A stretch of 64,000 nt of DNA, taken from positions 134,763 to 198,762 of the forward strand of contig NAOQ01000055.1 in assembly GCA_002751075.1 (NCBI GenBank), in the 5' to 3' direction. The stretch is from Ichthyophonus hoferi. Lineage: Eukaryota > Opisthokonta > Ichthyosporea > Ichthyophonida > Ichthyophonidae. Position numbers and translations under genes: made by a program. The notes below the pieces were generated by a model. The model saw nothing but the letters and a program-made list of their open reading frames with translations. It was not told the origin of the DNA and did not search any database. This document shows positions 1 to 12,620 of the stretch, piece by piece (position 1 is the first letter of the stretch; each line of letters starts with the position of its first letter).

Positions 1-98
1 TTGCCTACAATAGCATATTTATTACCAAGTTAAAGATGGAGAGTGCAAATAGAATGAAAAATATATATATCTATGTATATATTGCATATGATAGTCAG

Positions 99-2866
99 TA
101 CTGATTGGTGGTATATTACGGTATAGCGATGGCAGAGAACAGCTAAGACAAGAAGACTATCCTACATTGAAGGTGTCAGATGTAAGGGCTGTGATCCTTG
201 TCTTATCATATGTTAGATATATACGTTAGGGCATAATGCTATCCTATCAGATGCGAGTTATAAGTAGGCCAGCATCTTGCTGGTTGTCTGTTATGTAATT
301 TACTACCTTTCTTGATTCTTCTTTCTCTTCCTCCCTCCTTTTTAGCCTGTGGCTGTGCTCTTTTATACCTTTATGTACTCCTATTCATTCTTTATCATGT
401 AACATATTTATCTGCTCTACTGTTGGCTTGTTATCATGCCTCTAGGTCTACCTTTATTATATCTCATTTTAATATATCCTCTCATGTCTATATTTTATAT
501 TTTATAAAATTGCTAATTGATACAGGTGATTAATATCAGCCTTAAAACATGAGCCAGTAAAGATGTTTATTTAGTAGGTGCTATGGTCAGCCAGCTCTAT
601 GCTATTTTAACCCACCTCTCTTGTATACCTGTTATAAAGTTATTAAAGACCTGGTATAATAAGAGATAGCCTTAACACAAATTAGTTTTTATCAATATCT
701 TTCCATTGGTCATTATTGTTTACGCCTCTTAGTCATTCACATACCTATACCTATTCATATTACCCCTATGATTGTATACCTATACACGCTCTAATCTACT
801 GTTCTATCTTCTTCTCTTCTATCTCCCTCAGCTCTGTGCTCACCTTAGTCGTTCAGAGACATTGGAAGAACAAACAGATATTCTCAGTTTCCTCCTAAAC
901 TCTGAAGGTAGTTATATTTATATTATAGTATGTTACCTACCGCGCCAGTAAAAGTCATATATTAAATTATGATGTTGTAGACATCTGTGTAGTTGCGGCG
1001 AGTCAAAAGACAATATTTTTACTGTACACCTACCACCTACTATAAGTGGATATATTATGTGATGTGATTGGAGGGAGGGGAATCATGTGGTATTTGCATT
1101 AATAGACAGGGTCGGATCTCTATACCTATGCATTTACATATAATGCTAAGCCATATAGCTGATATATCTTTACTGGTGTGTTATAGATAGATGTGTATCT
1201 TCAATTTACTTACATAGTATGTATATGTATATGTAGGCTCTATATAAACTATATTAATCCATATACTATATACTCTTTGCTAACCTATATACTATATACT
1301 ATATTAACCTATATACCATATACTATATACTATGTACTATATTATCCTATATACTATATACTATATTACTATATTAACGTATATATACCACACAGGACCC
1401 GATTTTGACACTGGGTTAGCCAGTGCCACAAAGAATAACAATGCTACAGTGAAAGATTTGTTAGAGGAGGTATATAGAAAGACCGGTGAGCTGCAGTTGT
1501 GGTCCTTAGTACGCCATACGGTATGTTGTTGTATTGCTATCATGTTATATTACTATACACTACTGTTATATTATATTACTAGTACTATTATAGTAGTATA
1601 CTATAATTTTACGCTATTATGTTGTTGTATTACTATCATATTATATTACTATACTATACTTTTATACTATTGTAATACTACAATATTATACTACTGCACT
1701 ATGATATTCCTATACTATTATATTATTATATTATTATACTATTATGTTATTGTGTTATTATTCTATATTATTATACTACTATTTTAGTGTATGATTATGT
1801 TATTATACTATACGAGTATCGCGTCCTACGAGTATCCTACAGTACTATTACAACAAGATATTACGCCACTACGGCAACTTACTACTACAAGCAAATGCCC
1901 CTGTCAATAGCTGTTACAGAGAGTATTCTCTCTCTCACCCCTCTCTATCTCTCTATGTGCAGGCGGGTATGCTTCATAAGCAGGCTGATGCCCTGGCCGA
2001 GTCAGTCACAGACCTACTAGTACGACAGAAGGAAATATCTGTCTGTGTACCCTCAGTATGGGGCGCACAGAGAGAGACTAGGATCACGGTAGGCCTGGGT
2101 AGGGGTAGGGTAGGGGTTGTAGGCTATAGGTCATGGTATGTTTTGGTGTTGTATTATGTTGTATTGTATTACATTATATTTTATTATATTATACTTTATT
2201 GTATTGTATTGTATGGTATTGTATTATGTTATATTGTATTACAATATATTTTATTATATTATACTATATTGTATTGTATTGTATTGTATTGTATTGTATT
2301 GTATTGTATTGTATTGTATTGTATTGTATTATATTGTATTGTATTGTATATTGTATTGTATTTTATTATGTTATATTGTATTACATTGTATTATATTATA
2401 TTGTATTGTATTATATTGTATTGCACTATATTGTGTTGTGTTGGGTTGTGTATGGATATATTACGTGTGTATGTGTATTCTTTTGTTAATAAAATATTAC
2501 AGTACAGTATTTTAGAACATTTATATTATATTTGTGTTTATGTCGAAGTATTTTATTTCGATCATACACCTACCCAACCCAATAATATAATTCACTCTAG
2601 CATATTACCATCATCAGATAATTAAATATATAATTAACTATTTAGTAATCGGTACATATGGTTGGTGAGTGATGCCAAACTAAAAGACTAGGGGAAATCA
2701 AATATTAAAATTAAAATTGAACTTAAACAATACCTATTAATTGACTGTCTCTGTTGCCATAGCAACCCAAATCACCAGCCGAGCTACAAGTTCTCGTGCA
2801 GACAGCCTGTGGGGACGACCCTTCCGCTTCAGTGTTGACTCAGGAATTGTTAGTATATTTGGGTAT

Positions 2867-2900
<34 letters not shown>

Positions 2901-5900
2901 GTGTGTATGTATATAGGCATGTGTATATGCATGTCGCTACGTCTCTGACGATTTACTAGTGTTCATATCATATCACTATACCAAAATAGTTTATACAAAC
3001 TCCCGGCCAATGACTATTTGCAATTAAATTTAATGAGATAATTATCATCATTTATATAACTCTTGACACCGCCCTATCCTCTTATAGCCATGTTCATTAG
3101 GACGGAGCCTGCATTATTTAATGAGATGCTGAGAGTGCGAGTGGGATTAATTATCAGGGTCATGGTAAGCGACTTTGCTCCACTGCTCTTTCTTCCGGAT
3201 AGACTCCAATTATAATCAAATATTTCCTAAATTGGTTAAAAATACATGGTTATTGGAAACTATTAAATTATTGTTCTATTTTGATGGGATGATTATAGTG
3301 CAATTTAAGTTTAAATATTAGTTATAATAATATTAAATTATTTGGTTTAATAACTTGTTTTTCTAAACCAATGAGGTCGGGTATGAAATGTGAGGAATGT
3401 TGAAATATATAAATTGCACACCCGTGACAATTATTTTTTAAAAATCTGTTATAATAGATGTCTTTATCTTTACTGAAGCTGATTAACTTTCCGATTGTAG
3501 TGTCCATTGGTTGCCCCATACTTTTTTAATTTTACCAATAGGGATTTATCAAATTGTATTAGTATTTTAATTTTAAGATATGAATTATTGAGTAATGGCT
3601 GATCTAAAAAAAAAAAGACTGAAAATGTCAATATGTTATGTGTATTATTATTATTTATTTATTTTAATTATAGTATTGATCAGCGAAATTTACCGGATGA
3701 TAGGGTTTTACACTAACTATCTAGGTAACGGGAGGGTGTCTATTTACTTCCCATGATGAGGAGTTGGTAGTAATTTATGATAAATATTTTAATGGATTTT
3801 ATTTGTACATACTGTATATGGTAGAGAAAACTAATTTAAAATTGACGAAATGTAATTCTGATTGGTTGATTGACATAGATCTCTGAGCTGGCCCGTAATC
3901 TGGAGTGCACGGAAAATACCGCTTACGAATATTTACTACGAAGAAGCCCATTTGAAATGAAGGTAGGAGGGGCTGTGACGTATGATGTGTGACGTATGTA
4001 TGCTGCATAATCACACCAGTGCCCTTATTTTATGATTTTTCTTTTACATCCTATCTCTTTATTCTTTCACTTTTTTAAAATATTTTGTTTATAAACAAGT
4101 AATGAAATCTAATATAATATAATGCAATGTAATGCCATTTATTGTCATTTATATAGTATTGTATAGTATATAATTGATTTAAACCCAACCACCACGCCCA
4201 GAATCTCCTTCACCATATTCTGAGTGGCAGTGAGCTGTCAGTGGTGCAAGGAAAGAAGATAGAGAATGAGGAGGATATAGCCTCGGCCATAGGATTGGGT
4301 AATAAGGCTACACATAAGGTACACACCAGCCTATAGTATACCATATCCTGTCTATTACCTGATGGCCTCTGTGTCATTCATATTATTTCTCCTTTTGTAG
4401 GGAGAATATGTTATGTACTCGCTGGTGTAGCTATCGGTATACAATATATATACCTAATAATATACAATTATAATAATGATATAGTATGATATAGTATGGT
4501 ATAATATAATATAGAATATTATAATGTACCCAGAATAATAACTAGTATATATGGAGCACCCTCTCTGAGCACTATACAACCTTATGAACCATTACATGTA
4601 GGCATCCAAGTGTACTTAAAGCTATAAGTCATTACATTTGTTATTCTGTTGTGCAGAATATATATTATGATATTGTATGAAACGCTTTCACATTATATCA
4701 TATGAATGTATATAAAACCCTGTTTTAGGTTGTCTTAATACCCTGTACTATATTGTATTGTCTACTAAATTCCCCTATTTTTCATAGAATTTCAGTCATT
4801 TTATATAATTTTAACATCATCTCATTGGTCGTCATGAATACAGCCTATTAATAGCACTAATTCAGAACCGTGCCTATGCAGGCCAGTAATATTGCAGGGT
4901 TAAAGCATGATGTGCACGCCATTGGTAAAGAAGCTGATGTGTCAGATACCGGTAGGTCCCTATCAATGGGTGTGTGCGATTGGGTAACTACATTTTAATT
5001 TTAATTTCATTTAGAATTGTTTATATGATTAGGTCGCATATATCTCTAAGATTATATATATATATATATATGCGTACATATAAGTGCCTATTTATGCCAT
5101 TTAGATTTTAAATTTTAACCTCTAGGCACAATATATAGCATTAGTGCTTGCTGCTTAACCAAGGACTATAATTTATTTAATTAACTTTATTTTGTTTTTA
5201 ATTGTTTTATTTTTTAGCACAGTATCTCTCTTGATAGGAATCATACTAATGATTCATTTCACAATGTCGATCGGGATCAATGGGTTTAACTGTTTACGGT
5301 ATCTAATTAGCCATCAGTAAAACATGAATGATTAATTATTAGTTAATGAATTGGAAGTAATCAATTAAAGAGTCGGGTTACTTTGATCCAATCGCTTGAT
5401 GAGTTCCCTTGTAGTCATTGATTATCATTTTATGCCATTAAGATACTAATATTATGTTTTATAATTGGTATTTATTCTAGACAGCACATGATCTATTAAT
5501 TAATTAATTTATAATTTATAAAAATGATTAATGAATTGATTGGTCAGTATCAACCAATCGGCAATAGATCACACACCGATCATTGACCCTAATTATTCTT
5601 AATATAGAGTCCAATCAGATGGAGTCTAAGGCTATAGTCAGACGTACCAGCTCTACAGCTGGGAGTATGGAACACGTGGCCACCCCCTGCAGGGGTCAAT
5701 GGTTGCGTCGCAGACAGTTAGATGGAGCTCTTAATAGAGTGCCGATTAATTTCTACTCCAAGGCAAGTAATTAATTATGTATAATTAAAATCTAGTAGCC
5801 GTTAATAGATTTATAAAGTATATAGGGTACGATGCCATCTATGTTCTGGTGATATAATAATAATTTATAGTGTTACTGAAGTAATTATAACTTGGGATGC

Positions 5901-8011
5901 GTTCCATGTGGTTGTTAACCAATCATATACTTGCGGATACATTCTTTTATTGATTAGTTCTTTTAACTATCTTTATAATTCAAATCAAAACTTGTGGATT
6001 GGTGCATTTAAACTGCGGTTACCATGGTACTTGAACTAATAAGGTTTAATATAATCGTATTATTGGAACAAGTATGTATAAATATAAAAGATACTGCTAG
6101 CCCTCCTCTTCTAATCTGAATGAATAAATACCACGCGTAGGTTTGGCACGTGCTCCGTCGGTGCCATGGATTTGTGGTTAGCAATCACCTATTACCACAC
6201 CACCCTACCGTCCAGGTAATTGGTTCATGGTTTAATATTATATAATGATTAGTTTATGTTGTATGGCGACTTACCTAGTTGGCTATAATAGGTCATGAGG
6301 GTGGGTGGATATGCAATGTGTGATTGTGATAATTAGCCTATTATTGATGATAGTGTTATTGATTGGAATGTTTGTACTTATTTGGTGTGAATTATTGCAA
6401 AGGGATTGTATTGGTATAGAGTCATGTATATGGTCTTAATGTGTAGTTTCTTTAATGACTATAGGTCTAGATATGGTAGGTTGACCCCCGCTCTGGGGTT
6501 GTAGTGACTGATATTATGAATTGGGTATGGTAGAGTATAGTATAATAGAGTATGTAATATAGTATATAATACAGTATAATATAGTATAATAACGTATAGT
6601 AGAGTATAGTAGCGTATAGTAGAGTTTATAGGATGACATAGCATATAGTATAGTGTAGTATGGTATTTTATTGCATTTTATATTACATTATATTGTATCG
6701 TGGTATAAAAGTTACATGTCATTGGTTCTTTATATATTTATAATAGCTAACATGGATTTTGGTTGGTAGGAAATGACTGCAGGGGAGATAAAGTTTGCCA
6801 TGAAGGTGGAAGGCATGTTGAATTGTATAGTCAGTGCGGAGTATCGACAACTCACTGTAGAGGTATGTATATGTATAGGGTATAGTATAGGGTATATAGT
6901 ATAGGATATATGTTATATTCTATAATCAGGGCTGAGTATAGGTAACTCACTGTAGTGGTATGTACAGGGTAGAGGGTATATAAGGTGTATATAGGGTATA
7001 TGTATATGTATCCTTGTATTTAAAACATTTACTCAAGCGTATTCTTTTAATTTATACCTATCCATCCCATTTTACTATTTTAACTGGCCTATGATTCTCA
7101 ACTGTTGCTCTAACCGTGTTTTATGGTATCCAATGATTTTAGGTTTTAATGCTTTTATCTTTTATCTTGGAAGAAAATGAGGACTGGTATGTGAATCACG
7201 TGATAGATCTGGACGCTGTGATTGCACACGCTGTATCTCTCTTTGATGAGGTGAGTGATATGATTAGCTTGTGGAGGCTATGGTTTAACGCCTATTGGTC
7301 CCTGAAGTTTTATTATGTAATGATCCTGTTAAAAGCCATTTTTAAATTAATGGTGATACATACTAGTAGTATGTGTTTGTTAATGTGGTTTACTGCATTG
7401 TTATTAATACTCTATGTGTATATCTACATGTATCCTTTCCTCGGTAGGACCTGAGCTCTTTTGAATGTGAGAGTGAGGATGGAGCAAATGCCTATAGTTA
7501 CAGTCAAAATGAAACTATTGATGGTGATTGGCGCCTGGTACTATTTTATGACAACGCTCCCAGTGGTCGACACGGCACCATGACGTATTTGGCTAAAGGT
7601 ATTTACCTTTTGTTTAATTTTAAAAGTTGCTCCTATTGGGCATATGTCAGTAGTGATGAAAGTAGAGACTGGTAATCTTGTATTGTATTATATTTTTTGT
7701 ATTATAATTTAGTGTATTATATCCCCTTTTATCATATCCTATCATATTCTATCCTATCTTATCATGTTATATTACATTGTAACATAATTTATTCACGCAT
7801 CTCATCCCCCATATTATTTCTATCCTTACTTCCTTTGCCCTCCGACACATAAACATACATATATATATTATCACTACTACCCCAGGTATACCGCGTGCAA
7901 TGTACCTACCACCCACCCTTTTAACTTATACTAACCTCTACCCACTATCACTACACAGCTATTTTCCAGCTATTACCCTTTCCCAGTCCCGACACTTGTA
8001 GAGTATGCTAG
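99..8011 (+). CDS. PHKA: Phosphorylase b kinase regulatory subunit alpha (C-terminal part)
   Basis: Regulatory and scaffold subunit of the (alpha-beta-gamma-delta)4 kinase that activates glycogen phosphorylase. The N-terminal glucoamylase-like region lies outside the window. Exons: 99-172 (tentative), 832-907, 1396-1520, 1963-2088, 2763-2862, 3088-3164, 3879-3962, 4202-4318, 4882-4951, 5608-5762, 6141-6215, 6770-6862, 7143-7250, 7448-7598, 7959-8011. All junction phases agree. Recognisable family blocks are [76 protein letters not shown] and [12 protein letters not shown]. These are in the same order as human PHKA1, as I recall that sequence. The intron after 5762 uses a GC donor (AAG|GCAAGT); the phase allows no GT alternative. 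The protein ends CRVC, a possible CAAX prenylation box like CAMQ of human PHKA1. The PHKA block order argues against PHKB. The first exon is the only weak one. Confidence 0.93.
1209..1790. repeat. TA-rich microsatellites around a PHKA exon
   Basis: Variants of CTATATACTATA (about 1240-1380) and of TATTACTA/TATTATAC (about 1540-1790) flank the 1396-1520 exon. They create long stop-free Tyr/Ile/Leu-rich frames that are not genes. Confidence 0.8.
2140..2445. repeat. GTATT pentanucleotide microsatellite in a PHKA intron
   Basis: A pentamer array, with about twelve uninterrupted GTATT units at 2271-2330 and imperfect units on both sides. The unit length is coprime with three, so each frame cycles through the same five codons and stays open. 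Confidence 0.9.
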
Positions 8012-8749
8012 TGTTGATACCTTTTTAGTTTGACCCATGCTGGGATTCCATTTGTCCCACTCTATTTGAATTGCTTTTGCATAGCGCTCTGTATGACGAA
8101 ATTACCGTTCTGTATGACGAAATTATCATACTTATCTAACTGTTGAACAAATTAATGGTGCGAATTATTGTATTATATTGTGCTTTTTATAATATAAAAT
8201 CATGGCTCCATTCCTTGCTTAAATTTATACTTTCGACTTTGTGTTGTATGAAATCTAAATTTTTGAAGTAATGTACAAACACGTGTTACAACATTGTTAA
8301 CCGCAGATGAATAAGTCGATTTGATCGAGGCCCAGAAAACAACCAGGTATAGGATCAGCACAATATTAGTTAATTGCATAATATTTTTTAACCTAGTAAA
8401 TTGATTTGTCAGTACATAGGAGGTGATTAGTTACACCAATGAGGTAGCCAACTAAAGAGCCATGCTAGGAATGATATATTAGTATTGGATTATCAGGATA
8501 AAATGAGACAAATGTAAATGTAAACCGAAATAACCAATAAAGCCCCCGACCATATACGGCTGTCCCTGGCTATTCACACGCATACGGTCCGCTGGGAAAA
8601 TTAGGAAGTTCTCGTAGTACACTACACATCAAAATCTGCGCAATATGTATGTACATAACAATCACATTGTTATTGTAATGTCTTGTCCACAATTAACATT
8701 TACATACGATTATCAGTTAGGTCTCTCACCCGTTCAAAAGTTAGAGAAC

Positions 8750-9610
8750 TGCATTCTAACATTAAATAGTGACAATAGTTATTATCTACATAGTAATATA
8801 ACACCTCTTACTGATTGTACACACTGTGTCATAAGCACTGTTGTATCTAAACGAACCAAAGTAAGAATTCCTCCTTCAGTAATAAGNNNNNNNNNNNNNN
8901 NNNNNNNNNNNNNNNNNNNNNNNNNNNNNNNNNNNNNNNNNNNNNNNNNNNNNNNNNNNNNNNNNNNNNNNNNNNNNNNNNNNNNNNNNNNNNNNNNNNN
9001 NNNNNNNNNNNNNNNNNNNNNNNNNNNNNNNNNNNNNNNNNNNNNNNNNNNNNNNNNNNNNNNNNNNNNNNNNNNNNNNNNNNNNNNNNNNNNNNNNNNN
9101 NNNNNNNNNNNNNNNNNNNNNNNNNNNNNNNNNNNNNNNNNNNNNNNNNNNNNNNNNNNNNNNNNNNNNNNNNNNNNNNNNNNNNNNNNNNNNNNNNNNN
9201 NNNNNNNNNNNNNNNNNNNNNNNNNNNNNNNNNNNNNNNNNNNNNNNNNNNNNNNNNNNNNNNNNNNNNNNNNNNNNNNNNNNNNNNNNNNNNNNNNNNN
9301 NNNNNNNNNNNNNNNNNNNNNNNNNNNNNNNNNNNNNNNNNNNNNNNNNNNNNNNNNNNNNNNNNNNNNNNNNNNNNNNNNNNNNNNNNNNNNNNNNNNN
9401 NNNNNNNNNNNNNNNNNNNNNNNNNNNNNNNNNNNNNNNNNNNNNNNNNNNNNNNNNNNNNNNNNNNNNNNNNGCAATTCTACATTAAATAGTGGACAAT
9501 AGTTATTATCTACATAGTAATATAACACCTCTTACTGATTGTACACACTGTGTCATAAGCACTGTTGTATCTAAACGAACCAAAGTAAGAATTCCTCCTT
9601 CAGTAATAAG
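8750..9610. other. Assembly gap with duplicated contig ends
   Basis: The roughly 137 bases before the N-run (8750-8886) recur just after it (9474-9610), differing only by single-base insertions or deletions close to the gap-proximal end of the right copy. This looks like two unmerged overlapping contig ends, so the N-run may not represent missing sequence. Confidence 0.8.
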
Positions 9611-10609
9611 TTAATATAATCTCCATAAACAGTTAGAGAAAAACCCAACGCCTGTCTCTACATTGCCTTCTATAGAAAGTAGATCAAACTAATTAGCTAT
9701 TACTAATGTTAGTTCCCAAATACAATGATCGTTTACGAAAAACAATTGGATATCCCGAGGAACTGTGGACAGGTCAACAGAATTCCCACCGACTCCCATA
9801 ACCTATTTTAAAACCTTTTGTATAAACAAGTTACGGTAAAACTCTTAGCGTTTTTGTTTACTGCTTTATTTTATTAACTATTGCACCATATGCTTAGGCG
9901 TGGTTGGATAACTAGGTACTTAATTGACCACGTATATGTATAGCAGATCATGTTACTTGCACGACATTTTATTGTGCTTGTGACTTGGACCATATTATTA
10001 TTCATAATTACCCAAGGATTTTTAATTAAAAGGAATATATTTGGATTTTTTTTTTATCACTCAAGTATTTCTATATTTCTTTGGTTATGACTTACTCTCC
10101 TTCAAAGGTTTCTAATTAATTAACAAAAGATTCGACCTTGTAGTAAAGGTTCATACACACATCTTATCAAGCTATGTTATTCTTAATCTAAGATATAAAT
10201 ACAGTAGAACCTTTACTTCAATTGATGCACTTTATACGATATAATGAAAGACAATATGTATAGTAATATGTAGTAGTTCTAGTAATTTGTCCACATGCCT
10301 CAGGGTCGCCAATTGGTTGTTGTATAAATTCATTATGGTATTGTTTAATAAATAATAAATGAATGCAAAGTTTTGTGGATCTTAAACGTATTTTTATTTG
10401 CCCATATTGGTGTTATGCATGTCTACAGGTATGCAGGGTTGCCGTATATGCCCGGGTGTGCCGGAGCATTTATTAGTTGTTTCTGTTCCCCTTACTTTTT
10501 TTCCGACCCTTGTTTATCAAGGGTGTCAATTGTGGCTGTGTTCAATAATGTCAATGGGACCTATCGTAGTGATACTTATTGACAAATCCGTTTACCGGTT
10601 AAGAACTAT

Positions 10610-10633
10610 AAGATTCTGAGGCCTCAGAATCTT
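10610..10633. repeat. Perfect 24-bp palindrome
   Basis: AAGATTCTGAGG is followed immediately by its exact reverse complement, with no spacer. No associated element was seen. Confidence 0.8.
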
Positions 10634-12536
10634 GTATGAACTTTATTCAATCAACTGGTATTGAACTAATCACTTTATCATCCTCTTGTCATTTGAACTA
10701 AGCCCGAACTACGTGTGTTCATTCAGAGTTAACGGTCTTGCAACAATATGTAACTACCTGTAAGCTAATGTATAATCAGTCGATCTACAGCACAAACTTA
10801 CTATAGTGGTGATAACAATTTATCATTGTCATTCCGATATCTAAATTACTCATTCATGCCCGGTCAAGAGCTATTTGTTTTCATTGATTGCAATTTTAAA
10901 AAGATTAAAACTATGCCTTTTATACTGATACCCATTGCATTGATATATTATTGTCGATTGGAGCCAGTTTGGTAATTATCTCACCTTTGTTCAGAGTGGC
11001 AGCCGATTATTACAAGAAAAATATAAGATAAAAACTGTATAACCCTTTTTTAGTATCATCACCAGAATCAACAGTCCCCAATTTATCTCAGACAAAACCT
11101 TTTTATACTTTCTAAATATAGCATTTGATATATAGAATGGTTCAGAATCTAACATTAATAACTGAATTAAGTATAACAATAGTTACTTTGCCTTCGTTGT
11201 ATATGTACTGCAAACTGGTGTGTGAAACGCTTGTTATTACAATTTTACAGCTATGAAGCCACATTTTTCTGTTTATGAAAATTACCATGATTGAAGTGGT
11301 GCTTTATTTTTTTTTTCTGCATCGAACATGGATTTTCCACGATGTAAAGGGGTAACACATTTTAGCACGCTATTTTTGGTGCATTGTAGATCAGGAGTTT
11401 TCCTTTCATAATTGTGGACAATTTCATTATTATTATGCAAGGTGAATAATGTTTTGCTTTGATTTTGAAGAACAACAATTTTTAAATAAAGCGTTTAATC
11501 TAATATTTTTCGCCAGCATACTCAAGGACATACATCAGTATTATGTCAATATTAGTGACCTAATGTAGATTTACCAATGTTTATAAAATGTTTGGAATTC
11601 GATTAGGTTAGAAAGCTAACAAAACAATTGAATTTAGGTTACATATACATTAGCTTTATTTGCAACATACGGCGTCATCTCCTACAGACTTTAACCTATT
11701 TAAAATAAATATATATTTCAAGATAGCAATAATCTTACCAAATAAATTTCCCTTAAAAAGGTGTTTTAGAAAGTATTGTTCGGGGTCACTAAACGTTCGC
11801 TGTTCATAGTTTTAAAACAACTGCAGATCAGTTTTAATTGAAAGATGACTTTTGATACACGATTGCTAATATATATAATAATAAAGTATCCATTGTTAAT
11901 ACAAAATTTAAACACTACTTTCAAAATATTTATTATTTTCTTAAAGCAATTTCTCTTCAAGTGTAACAGCCCATATAATTACAATAACCAATATCAAAGT
12001 GGGAATACTTCATTTCCAATATGCAAACAGTGGTTTCCCTGTATTAATGCCGAAACTTCCCGCAATTAAGAAATCGTTAGAAAAAATAACCGCGAGTATA
12101 CACAAAATGGGAATGAAAATATTATCCCGGGAAACAATATATCCCATTGGCTGATAAGGCACCACAAAAATGAAATGTTATTGGATGTCTCATAACCATC
12201 TATAGTATGATTCAAAAGAATAGTGGTGTTTGTGTAGTACTAGCCCTTACAAGCCAGATTATTTATAACAATAACATCCTATGACTAAAACATATAAAAC
12301 CTCTTGAATGATAGATATACCCACCCTGTTTATAACGTAACTATACTCTCTTAAGTAAAATCTGTTATGCTACATATGGATTAAAATTTTAAAATGACTC
12401 GTTAAAAATGTTTAAAAGAAATCACAATTGGTAATTAGAAATAATATAATCATGCAACATAAACCCTATTAGCAATTTTATAAATATTGACTTTGGGTTC
12501 AATTAGTTAGCCACCTATGTTATATATATATATATC

Positions 12537-12542
12537 TTTATT
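12537..12542 (-). promoter_or_regulatory. VDAC polyadenylation signal
   Basis: AATAAA on the minus strand, about 80 nt past the VDAC stop codon. Confidence 0.6.
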
Positions 12543-12620
12543 ACGCTATGATTCATTTTTTGCCTTAAATGTGATAATGTCTTTAATATAACAAACCTAG
12601 TATCCACTGTCATTATTATG

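Larger units (their letters stand above)
8012..12620. other. Intergenic region between PHKA and VDAC
   Basis: No coding exon recognised. It holds an assembly gap (8887-9473) with duplicated flanks, a perfect 24-bp palindrome at 10610-10633, a candidate AATAAA at 8537 about 0.5 kb past the PHKA stop, and the VDAC polyadenylation signal near its right edge. PHKA and VDAC are convergent. Confidence 0.7.

Noticed and set aside
1957-2625. 222-codon open frame rich in Tyr/Ile/Leu
   Set aside because: It begins in a real PHKA exon but continues through the GTATT microsatellite; the exon ends at the donor after 2088.
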